A stretch of DNA of 64,000 nucleotides from a virus: positions 25,964 to 89,963 of IMG/VR virus record IMGVR_UViG_3300048580_000526. One strand, written 5' to 3'. Made by a program: the position numbers and the translations under genes. The notes beneath the pieces are model-generated. The model was given only the letters and a program-made list of their open reading frames with translations, had not been told where the DNA came from and did not search any database. Positions 31,501 to 34,524 of this stretch are shown piece by piece; the first letter of the stretch is position 1; each line of letters opens with the position of its first letter.

Positions 31501-31587
31501 TATCATTTTGAAGTGAACCCATCTGGTATTCAACGTAGTGAGTCCGAAATAGCTAAATATTTAATTGCCGAACCTGGAACATTTTGA
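16519..31587 (+). CDS. Giant virion structural protein, probably baseplate wedge/fibre-attachment
   Basis: 5022 residues in one uninterrupted frame of 15 kb. It starts on the stop of the gp6-like gene, where T4 has gp7, gp8 and later gp10. The N-terminus (DIIQVPDKRKMIKQLPGV...INYSQYYWLENGP) looks like other phage structural proteins I cannot name firmly. Motifs of the form WDxxPWDxxxWD recur (near residues 233-245, 3630-3645, 4650 and 4920). Beta modules of the type FIGDGVTSSFILNHNVPTKD occur near 655 and 4835, similar to the repeats in the 36227 fibre. A short local repeat (VNYGSI, VDYGSI, VDYGNV) lies near 4054-4090. No enzyme motif or signal peptide was seen. The baseplate location is inferred from gene order. 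Confidence 0.7.
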   Translation: MANNEQLFIYADIIQVPDKRKMIKQLPGVVQTQTLQNFFSATVDHLFQPVQSERVAGYIGQKPSYYDPSKDFYVPELSQERSIYQLEPCATTKNGNSITNAIFFADLLQALRSEGANITNQNRLFEQDYYSWCPPINLDMLINYSQYYWLENGPEPILVKTATDIDTQLVGKTAPDAADLTFGDSGSVKITSGMRIILLNDSNPAYNGKTISIEGVGKSIFIVEFNETDLNSTPWDLFPWDRFDWDLSTLTSSDYIIMERGCKDTNSWARNNHWYHKDVLLASNTSLFTNINKQASRPIICFERNLELYNYGDFRRSSVDLIDVDSQSMDPFNNFHPPQGERWVLLQVDGTLQFINENNGISYQEQIRTLKAQYPEQPEKVQIIKNGSTILFTAIIDSDVKNNKPYLVKIDNPVSTSSVNSWDSEPLDIDVWEESDPDISLSYSEIITGFLRFTPVTDSQDGTAGPNIGDIIKIKFGEYQGKEMWFDGHNWIIAQEKKDVNQEPLFTLYDANPNGNVGVRLDDETRYPGSSFKGNKIFGFLLNTDNRTVTDQYIGKKLTYNEWGEIKYQDFLDIVTDNDLVNTRYTYTKSKYNNQPISGYYFWKIKSDEFYGNNWWTVNETSKQFIVDNFIVTSDQPIINKQTFIGDGVTSSFILNHNVPTKDYLRVVVKDSTTNTNIFYKMDDNSNKVEFYDIPSVGQVITFYHYSKPKSNLEFIISQEPDVNLLLNKQDNLMVYINGKVATPGEHYLLVNQREFDATTPISKIAILQTTDSTNISIMKNTNITVKSYSPLTPDLDINGHYEIPNNLAINPDWSEVSYITSDQFLPQFSAIIKNQPNFSGIEYEANNWRDTIQDRSLGRTIIQHTSPLLRLMISNANDDLDYMKSSRFVETEYTRFKNKFLQKLTKFWIKDFIHVDITSTTEAQRKIVKKAAIDSIMKEINLGKVYKVSPFSYSNMAGMNWFIPPTPSFLGLFPTFKPEKYVDDTYLTPIEVIQCHDGSLLKTFGDYRDEIILELETLIYESIPLKFRDGNPHNAFQYKRYFPGKFRTQLSEYTREEINTISQPMFERWVSENQQSYRPHTGFDYTNLWTYNWSTSTDNLGNPVPGHWRGIFNWFFDTDRPHTHPWEMLGFSESPDWWETYYGPVPYTRGNMNLWEDLEKGIIREGSRAGIDPYYARPGLLNILPVDEYGHLIDPWTAGMLRRKPNYSEAEADWVYGDGSPVETKWKKTSQFPFAMSQIGYLIKPARWMEQCWNPLDDEFIYDQKQLIRKSTLNRSSHSKFTVHGETYNGQLVINYGYQQWITDRLLSNNKSPGSNFGDVIRALGVQLGYKVGGFCNPYTFYADNILGSLPAENINQFLYRSPSVREEIYSGVIIEWTGRSYKVSGYDSINPVFKIIPSDVFGKKVSHDVGGTVTIQPPEWQQGILYNVGDTVMFNYTYYKAIKTNQSTTYFDPTVWVETTLSASLSGTTVFEYLEPIYDRRIETIPYGYEFSSRQDTFDFLVSYQRYLISRGWAFDDIDETTTNEKIDWILSGRLFVQWSLERDKNVGTFIKLSPYAIHAQYKSSFGSIQSIEQVLNGVYSLLDENGFIIEPHDIISMRSDDVMDINLLLNDRSLSSVRLFVSEIEHVILFDNVTVFNDLIFDPLFNQRQVRLKVDGTRTLAWNGRIDAPGYIISDNLIYPNFEKTAKDFLRLYGIEDVVDNVELQNRARHLIGYQERPYLQNLLLSPTTNFQFYQGMIHAKGSRGSMTKLFRSEYVSESRDFKIFEEWAFKLGDYGAIDTNPTMEFYLDPLNGKQITEDPQLVTFNELQNSSSLPAEPSDLDDRYDNIISLYDYFEDGKLVTPDKRWLRRPNGIGNLWEKRDFGFYASDIPNAGPIKLDEVDYFITNTTELLKFSTNLRVDKNKSLTDGERLWIYDTGCGDWSVYRVTGVTSNSASVTSVSLNASIDQDSLCGLDVSTVTLIPNQKMDLTSVHSLVDGQYFVVVEQPKYPLGQYESLLGTYKAEIGTHGTMIYYSSPNTISNTWTDGTGPQIFSYMPMRYPTLNSVTGINPNTGWKSKNNNYIFELNSNVLAVDSNGHYIGSLKLIDSSKINSTTILGVSLELVTPTNNIHNEAFTVEIGNVFKNNYYTFTTPSLVSNDLVQSFTLNDNIAGTGLRQIIIGSTPHNFNAKYKIGTQIVGKISNIQVDITHAFAQTVNPVTFSIGTLADPNKYIVSGSVNITVINTVVFDTLHEIYEPEDIYVFYDLGNIPDQLGSMNVAITYKNEIDYTTNVLYTTNDDLMMYYNFGTILPSDNAMGTFRVHITIKEDNSDIIWVDDARTSYEIQKSITPYWASYIPAMMETTISYNDQKYFNGNKFLTASTPRNLFNNEDRLINKQITRIEVEVQEAFTNTSTVFNGSFDYSDLGSANTTVINGQSWMYNEINLVGETSNAMDGVVTDLQITIASQGSFVRPTTIKLFTPNTSYAAGALICQNGLIEKARVSFTSGATYNQSDWIQMPKLQMMIGTMSNPNIVLNENIIDLATANVTDIPMKVEVISPNVGSPEALYVFYNFNQYNINTSNTSAVTISGTIKSFVKIGHMSGNNFGFAPIVLTDELKTTGVYTYAPKYYYDSLLKTNNLQIGIVGHDTSTGKIIVRVTTWDQTWVQDRVEIKKISPNQIESALLYNIETDRIERYLTYYDLYKGIVPGNANREIYYRTLTDPAKYTHGTGLSDKNIDPEQAWGMPELGRVWWDLSTTRALEYEIGDDLQYSWKNWGKTVPNSTIDIYEWVRSPVAPKALAAGNSSFNASSYSGQLDGIVKDADNPFWVESKEFDKTVGTFKTFYYFWMKNKNTVPAVPFRNVSVSQVAAMISNPSGQDIPWFAPINENSILLGSLKQYYTNGNIVLQINWKTGTNDGNIHRQWVLLRENDPMSQIDTRLWNKMRDSLTGWDSYSETVVNLDGSHSVVSTPKQVPEPNLTIVQKYGTLYRPRQTWFKTEADNSPSRMARKVLVQKLNSSFMDRTTPFVDDYADFVESLNVSSPMPAARFKPVVSQNIAYTNTTSPITLKPSVIGYLSLITITVTTMFVQGSPTISVGTDANPELFVPRSSVNLKTTGTFIFGTKHLLNSKTDIKIFTDFNNSIAGEFKIAVTTVEANLDGYDYVVGPTNDGVTGREVRDLLLYNPGLNDGDRVLVTNDIDVAGFWSFWEWQKPASSSVGSFVMLGVQTYNINVANDDFIGYVDWYRNDSTYQITSNSKPLFYFDTIEDMAAAIDTWQEGSLVAVNNVDGRWSWYIRSVTTITLDLTTGWVLVARQNGSIALNSSFYNNTTVFAPKFKTFSEWTIDYDTIVARDGSNEIVELLDILQTRTDEEFKLFQNQLFFTMVKFVLSQQHLVDWIFKTSYIYITGLNQQLEQNPVVIPDNTESILDYIKEVKPYHTKIREFIRSLATPLEVNTYIATDFDNPSTWDAPLLDSTFLGTYRLANPSDSDAATADDIGPYDEKTVAGQTGLTTKRPWNEWWAAYSGSVSLANDATGMRIDYKNNDNRSPNTEHWKYLNTVRTYNMEMTFDRVQTDLDTLMAKPFDQWTTADHTLLANSGVVAKMFAQYSDFQENWVYYKSLISGSQFRGTVMEGGELLNYDIIDFENNQWDTRPWSVYNWDETQYSDSYPTTQIKKLVFSYTDFTTPITGVPSGKGTWYKKRITKDFVGIVTDVIFLVGTGFKNVPFQQITSYVGTDAAFDYLVGNSTTSSDFAFENQDLTFSGTFVHPTFTEINTKQDLNLYVRLEGTPTAGEGFVVVKSADKVQHLTYTVEIDGASGQSGSKMLVAHSIGNISTVKVTVLEPFSATEIPNLSVSVGTPYNHSSILDSSLVNLSNYKQPVGTSYPGEVVYSIAQHNRTPVNLNVYYDFLQATAGKIKVEINIDTVKQKLSAAGPLEPYYDLGVSGGTLEGIAKGVIEPAYDPLTDNDPNILIEGGRFIQPYIEQDRPEELVRSFVNDIAAVTVNTNSSFGSPMIHMQRFKGTGSPGPFNIFSIGQSISAIIVHKNNKLLIESEDYTIDWISMTITFLDSSVNYGSITNPSTTVDYGSITEVVTSSVDYGNVSDITDSENNSNNTNLNDDYLVTTFTTGGAQVLQEATFIAPTDYVLSNSIINESVWANTGVNKNAIMVTVNGYIPSSFDFDIIENKVIGIVPEPNIGDRVQVTLFDSDVYSVVRVENFIVGSDPVVYPYDLNLSWHQQSTTPASSAILVYNNGYRLLPPDVEYFDGNGVNNIFVIPAPKTLTNLTAIINGVTTTDYKIRPFSDVTINLLYTITISGADYLANGYVEIPFTSITGSVWDIAKEIPKDALFIIKNNQVMQDRVVEHGNRVRLIRFDEQPIASDTITIEVYDSFVYRLPTFVKDGIHYDFTSLTANYTFESNIQTSDQLYVYVDGIVVYNYFISTPNIQTPSIRKLTFFATDSSWDMDNIGIDASTWDGFASFMPGKSIPTAVNTVKIVVLDTKLNNHDVEIVFDVIPPMKSLIEVTIMENYDYIVNGDIVEIQSQVQLTEKDELQVISFSEDSSFGIRTEIFEGTVDSTYDLSQMPYSSNAIWATVDRFDMNNPTDPTKGMDQYQTKDFKVSYKMVDEGNGVTKEVAEVKFGIPHARLFNIGLGWSINPGSELGMDQQYTWDKKPWEDPNYTFEPDSSKTVGQTIPEPAGLVYEHGWEMDAWEGGSSIERDRVWITSFSGTPNVPAVSFRLFKTNNGTWEHIRISDSYKTYLNKPIYTASRTIELVANPEIPVSNIPVDLLDIPANKPGVIWIENERIEYKNMSMSMVNNRPVYTLSNITRGSLGTPSMQYLRYDRQHYYGDGLNKVFIIDQNIKNNFDNLAFIKYQYIVDKIVDGFTYYKIYKETRLESTDYTIYREAGVWYVKFNTALPQAVIANQEPFYPIYNVNSYSWDSNVIWGNDVWDQTGTIPNPNPTPQPTIVNTYYPTVVMVGFNNEATYINDVLQYEEGTMAINGAHIIPGGYHFEVNPSGIQRSESEIAKYLIAEPGTF

Positions 31588-31593
31588 TAAATA
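31586..31593 (+). promoter_or_regulatory. Late promoter GATAAATA
   Basis: GATAAATA overlaps the stop of the giant gene and precedes the ATG at 31612 by 18 bases; AAAGGAG lies between them. Confidence 0.5.
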
Positions 31594-31611
31594 GGGTAAA
31601 GGAGAAAATGA

Positions 31612-31779
31612 ATGAGTGATTTTAATGAACATGCAGGGGTAAAGGTTACAGATTTTTTGGTACTCACTGACCCTGATACCAGCGAAGTCCTATACAATGG
31701 GCGTGGAATGATGACTCGTGAAATTGTTGAACAAATTAAAAAAGATATGGAGAATAATGATGTTAATACCAGAAAATAA
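31612..31779 (+). CDS. Small hypothetical protein
   Basis: A 55-residue frame starting MSDFNEHAGVKVTDFLVL, with GGAG 8 bases before the ATG. It fills the gap between the giant structural gene and the 31760 gene and overlaps the latter by 20 bases. No domain is recognised. The good ribosome site, preceding late element and translational overlap support it as real. Its role is probably a small tail or baseplate accessory, an inference from position alone. Confidence 0.6.
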   Translation: MSDFNEHAGVKVTDFLVLTDPDTSEVLYNGRGMMTREIVEQIKKDMENNDVNTRK

Positions 31780-32365
31780 AATGGCAGAATTGGCTAAAAC
31801 GGGCATTATAGGGCATTGTAAAATTACTGATGACCTTGGAAATGTTTTGGTTGATAAATATAACTCAATTCATTACGAGAACATGTCCATTGCTTTGGCA
31901 AAATCGTTAGCCCATAAACCAGATGGCACCATTTATACAATGTGGTTTGGTAATGGTGGTGCCACCGTTTCAGGTTCAGGACAAATATCATACCTCCCAC
32001 CAAGAGTTTCTGGTTCAGGTGCAAATTTATATAATCCAACATATTATAAAGTTATTGATAATGAAAGTTCATTGAATACGAACATTGATTTAAATAATAT
32101 GACAATTCAACATACTTCTGGTGCATTATATACAGATATAGTTATAGCTTGTACTTTGGATTTTGGTGAACCAGCATCCCAAGCAGCATTTGATAATGCC
32201 ACTGATTTAAATGCCACTTATGTTTTTTCTGAAATTGGATTGAAGACATTCAACACCACACCATCTGAAGGATTGTTGGTGACACATTTGATATTCTCTC
32301 CTGTGCAAAAATCTCTAAATAGAAAAATCGCAATTCTCTATACCATTAGAATACAGAATGGGTAA
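31760..32365 (+). CDS. Hypothetical tail protein
   Basis: 201 residues from ATG 31760 (GGAG at 31749, 7 bases upstream); the longer frame from 31718 lacks a ribosome site. The sequence is beta-rich. It contains YTMWFGNGGATVSGSG and ends with SEIGLKTF...GLLVTHLIFSPVQKS and AILYTIRIQNG, a pattern common in small phage tail and baseplate proteins that stabilise fibre attachment. I do not recognise a named family. It is the last gene of the baseplate operon before the convergent TnpB island. Confidence 0.6.
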   Translation: MLIPENKMAELAKTGIIGHCKITDDLGNVLVDKYNSIHYENMSIALAKSLAHKPDGTIYTMWFGNGGATVSGSGQISYLPPRVSGSGANLYNPTYYKVIDNESSLNTNIDLNNMTIQHTSGALYTDIVIACTLDFGEPASQAAFDNATDLNATYVFSEIGLKTFNTTPSEGLLVTHLIFSPVQKSLNRKIAILYTIRIQNG

Positions 32366-32390
32366 TGTTTCTTGAAATTATTTTGTCTAT

Positions 32391-32406
32391 TTAACTGTGT
32401 AGTTAA
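32391..32406. repeat. Inverted repeat TTAACT-gtgt-AGTTAA
   Basis: Same 6-4-6 palindrome as in the composite late promoters, but with no GATAAATA after it: the 7-base gap is followed by TTTCAAAA. A wider imperfect stem extends to about 32385-32411. It lies between convergent genes, so it may act as a bidirectional terminator, or be the left remnant of a promoter cut by the TnpB island. Confidence 0.5.
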
Positions 32407-32419
32407 TAAACAGTTTCAA

Positions 32420-33680
32420 AATTGATCTAAACGACCACTTTCGCTTTATTGAGCCGAAGGGAGACTGTGGACTTCCCTCTGTCAAGCATAAATTTACTAT
32501 TATTTATCCCAAGAGTCAATATTTGTTTGGCTCCATGAATATCTGCATCTTCTTTATGCCCACATTTCCTACAAATGAATAATTCGCCGTTGCGGTTATC
32601 CTTTTCGCAGTGCCCACATATTCTACAAGCCTGACTTGTATATTCAGGATAGATCAGACCCACATGGACTCCATGAGTTTCTGCTTTGTAGATTATGTTT
32701 TGATTAATGAATGAATAACTCCAGTGGTGCTTATTAAATCCGTTGGAGTATTTTCCATTATTTACTTTCATATATTTTAAATTTTCCAAATATATCTGAT
32801 TAACATTATTCCAATCAATATCATGATTTAGACTATAACCTATTTGGTTATTCATAAATTTCTTTATATCATTTATATTTTTACTATAATATCCTATTTG
32901 TTTTGTTTTATTATGTTTCTTATTATAATTTGTTCTATTCAGAGCCATGGCTTTAAATTTGGTATTTAATTTAGCGATCAATTCAGTTAATAATAATCCA
33001 TTTTTATGGGTCGTTTCCACTTTTCCGTCTGATACAGAGATACATTTGTTCATCCCAATATCAATACCCAAAACACCTGTATTGGAGTTATAAGTTAATT
33101 CTTTTTTAAAATATAAATCAATGCTACCATTTGGTCTAATCCTGATACTTTTGGTATTCAATGAATATCCTTGTTGGATTAAATTATTATGATATCTGGA
33201 CAATTTAATCGGTATAGTGATTTTTGGTTCTCTGGGCATTTTAATATGGATATAATGACTAAAAAATTTAGAGGTAGATACTTGTATTTCAACAGTTCGT
33301 TGGTCTAAATCAATCCCTCCTGTAAATTTTGGTGGAACCCATGTTGGGTCATTCAACGCTTTTAATAATTCAGTTTGGTATTTTGTTGGTGATTGATTTT
33401 TTAATGCCTTTTCTGCTTTATTAACTATTGACCTTGTAACTGATGATGCTGTTTTTGTCAAACATTGAGTTAATATTGCAGAAGCTGATTTAATTTGGTC
33501 TGTAATATGTTTTGGTGGAAATTGTTGTATTTCGTTGGTGGCTTTATAATCATTAAATAATAATTCTATTGATTGATTGATAATTGGTTGGTTGATGGAA
33601 ACGAAAGATATTAAATATTTCACCTTTTGTTTATTTGCGTGTTTCAAATTAATATTGGCTGTTCTATTTAATATCTTCAT
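32420..33680 (-). mobile_element. IS200/IS605-type element relic or solo tnpB unit
   Basis: The unit consists of tnpB alone; no Y1 transposase (TnpA) gene is present. On the minus strand the tnpB stop runs directly into TTTAGATCAA, which resembles the right end of IS605-group elements, so the right boundary is placed near 32420. The 3' end of tnpB contains small complementary blocks (GGGA...TCCC; CTTCG...CGAAAG) where the guide (omega) RNA of such elements is normally encoded. The left boundary is not determined; the tnpB start is used here. Confidence 0.5.
32427..33680 (-). CDS. tnpB: TnpB, RNA-guided nuclease family (OrfB of IS200/IS605)
   Basis: 417 residues, a full length for TnpB. The RuvC-like active site appears complete: Asp in VLGIDIGMNK, Glu in IYLENLKYMK and Asp in HKEDADIHGAKQI. 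The zinc finger is intact: CRICGHCEKDNRNGELFICRKCG (two CxxC pairs), preceded by EYTSQA. TnpB proteins cut DNA next to a short TAM motif as directed by an omega RNA made from the element's right end. The gene is leftward, convergent with the baseplate operon, and has no TnpA partner, so it may act as a homing or exclusion factor. The start lacks a strong ribosome site, and the next gene upstream ends 15 bases before it. Confidence 0.93.
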   Translation of the reverse strand: MKILNRTANINLKHANKQKVKYLISFVSINQPIINQSIELLFNDYKATNEIQQFPPKHITDQIKSASAILTQCLTKTASSVTRSIVNKAEKALKNQSPTKYQTELLKALNDPTWVPPKFTGGIDLDQRTVEIQVSTSKFFSHYIHIKMPREPKITIPIKLSRYHNNLIQQGYSLNTKSIRIRPNGSIDLYFKKELTYNSNTGVLGIDIGMNKCISVSDGKVETTHKNGLLLTELIAKLNTKFKAMALNRTNYNKKHNKTKQIGYYSKNINDIKKFMNNQIGYSLNHDIDWNNVNQIYLENLKYMKVNNGKYSNGFNKHHWSYSFINQNIIYKAETHGVHVGLIYPEYTSQACRICGHCEKDNRNGELFICRKCGHKEDADIHGAKQILTLGINNSKFMLDRGKSTVSLRLNKAKVVV

Positions 33681-33695
33681 TTCTTTATTATACTC

Positions 33696-33875
33696 TTATT
33701 TGTCTTCGTTGTCCAATTCATTTATGGTTTGTTCTAATTTCAACTCTATTTTTTTACTATCAAGCCAGAATTCATAAATCATCGAAAGGTCGTCGCCATA
33801 TTTTTTTGACCTTTCCCTATAATATTCTAAATTCTCTAATAATTGTTTTTTAATTTGTTCGTTATGATTTGACAT
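33696..33875 (-). CDS. Small hypothetical protein behind a structured leader
   Basis: 59 residues from ATG 33875, chosen because AGGAGG lies 7 bases upstream; a longer frame to 33962 would cross the folded leader. The sequence (MSNHNEQIKKQLLENLEYY...) is charged and largely helical with no known domain. It is preceded by the hairpin-rich leader at 33907-33980 and a late element at 33985-33992. It ends 15 bases before tnpB, so the two could be co-transcribed. Confidence 0.6.
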   Translation of the reverse strand: MSNHNEQIKKQLLENLEYYRERSKKYGDDLSMIYEFWLDSKKIELKLEQTINELDNEDK

Positions 33876-33906
33876 AATATGTCCTCCTATTGTATAAATA
33901 TAATTG

Positions 33907-33980
33907 TATAAGAAAGAAACGCGGATTAACTCCTGTTGTTCGCTGAAATGGAGGTTAAGCACTCCATTTCCTTTCTTATA
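33907..33980 (-). ncRNA. Folded 5' leader or small RNA with kissing-loop potential
   Basis: A perfect 10-base outer stem (TATAAGAAAG at 33907-33916 with CTTTCTTATA at 33971-33980) encloses a perfect 9-base hairpin (GAAATGGAG 33945-33953 with CTCCATTTC 33962-33970, 8-base loop). A second small hairpin is possible (GGA/TCC around loop TTAAC at 33926-33930, flanked by GCG/CGC). The loops TTAAC and GTTAA (33954-33958) are complementary. On the minus strand the structure starts 5 bases after a late GATAAATA and ends 31 bases before the 59-residue gene. No known RNA family was recognised. Confidence 0.5.
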
Positions 33981-33984
33981 TATT

Positions 33985-33992
33985 TATTTATC
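33985..33992 (-). promoter_or_regulatory. Leftward late promoter GATAAATA
   Basis: GATAAATA on the minus strand, placed so that transcription would begin close to the first base of the folded leader at 33980. Confidence 0.5.
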
Positions 33993-34012
33993 AATTTTCG
34001 CAAAAAAGTGCC

Positions 34013-34264
34013 TCAAATAGATGAAAAAATCGACTTTTTTAATCTATATTTTTCCTTATTTTTCTTACTGATTTCTTCTTTATGGGACTCATAATATTTT
34101 TTATCATATCCAACCCTTTCATATTCATGTTTTTGGCTGGTAATCTTACAACATTCGACACAGGTACCATTTAAAGTATATCTATCTGATAAATGCCCAT
34201 TTCGACAAGGCTTGCCTGTATTATACTTGTCCAGTCCCTGTGCTTTCGCTTCTTTTCTTTTCAT
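34013..34264 (-). CDS. Small zinc-ribbon protein (HNH-associated type)
   Basis: 83 residues from ATG 34264 (AAGGA 5 bases upstream; an ATG at 34270 is an alternative). KPCRNGHLSDRYTLNGTCVECC contains a CxxGH...CxxC zinc-ribbon of the kind found at the N-terminus of many phage HNH endonucleases, but the catalytic HNH part that usually follows is absent; the rest is a Lys-rich helix. It may be a truncated nuclease or a free DNA-binding ribbon. The start overlaps the end of the 34221 gene by 44 bases, indicating coupled translation. Confidence 0.55.
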   Translation of the reverse strand: MKRKEAKAQGLDKYNTGKPCRNGHLSDRYTLNGTCVECCKITSQKHEYERVGYDKKYYESHKEEISKKNKEKYRLKKSIFSSI

Positions 34265-34427
34265 CTTCATCCTTTTTCTTTTGGGCAATATCAGCCAATT
34301 TCTTTTCTTTAGATATTTCTGCTTTGCGGTCTTTATCCAATTTTTCTTGCCTGTCTTTAACCAATTGTTTTTTGGCTAATTTTATATGCTGTTCTGTGTC
34401 TTCATTAACTATTTCATGCCATCTCAT
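34221..34427 (-). CDS. Small Lys/Glu-rich protein with MRWHEIVNE N-terminus
   Basis: 68 residues from ATG 34427; the longer frame to 34541 would include the late element at 34456 and has no ribosome site. After MRWHEIVNED the protein is almost wholly Lys/Glu/Asp helix. The N-terminus resembles the T4 capsid-targeting peptide (short, ends in a hydrophobic-x-Glu cleavage site) and nearly matches the start of the 54514 product (MRWAEIITEV). It could be an internal head protein; this is an inference from ten residues and composition. Confidence 0.5.
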   Translation of the reverse strand: MRWHEIVNEDTEQHIKLAKKQLVKDRQEKLDKDRKAEISKEKKLADIAQKKKDEDEKKRSESTGTGQV

Positions 34428-34455
34428 AATAAAATACCTTCTTTTAATGTAAAAG

Positions 34456-34463
34456 TATTTATC
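34456..34463 (-). promoter_or_regulatory. Leftward late promoter GATAAATA
   Basis: GATAAATA on the minus strand, 28 bases before the ATG at 34427; divergent from the late elements at 34481-34500. Confidence 0.5.
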
Positions 34464-34480
34464 AATACTGGGTCTAAAAT

Positions 34481-34500
34481 GATAAATACTTTTATAAATA
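34481..34500 (+). promoter_or_regulatory. Two late elements in tandem
   Basis: GATAAATA at 34481-34488 and exact TATAAATA at 34493-34500, followed by GAAGGA and the ATG of the first fibre paralogue at 34525. No TTAAC palindrome precedes them. Confidence 0.6.
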
Positions 34501-34524
34501 ATATTTAATTGAAGGAAACATAAC

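Noticed and set aside
16519-31587. Possibility that the 15 kb frame is a polyketide or peptide synthetase or an assembly error
   Set aside because: No carrier, condensation or adenylation motifs; composition and motifs are those of phage structural beta proteins throughout.
33893-33900. Rightward TATAAATA as a late promoter
   Set aside because: No rightward gene starts within 600 bases; it overlaps the leader of a leftward gene and is probably chance in AT-rich DNA.
33907-33980. Possible tRNA at a cloverleaf-like stretch
   Set aside because: No acceptor-length 7-base stem, T-loop sequence or anticodon arm of proper spacing; the 10- and 9-base stems do not fit a tRNA.
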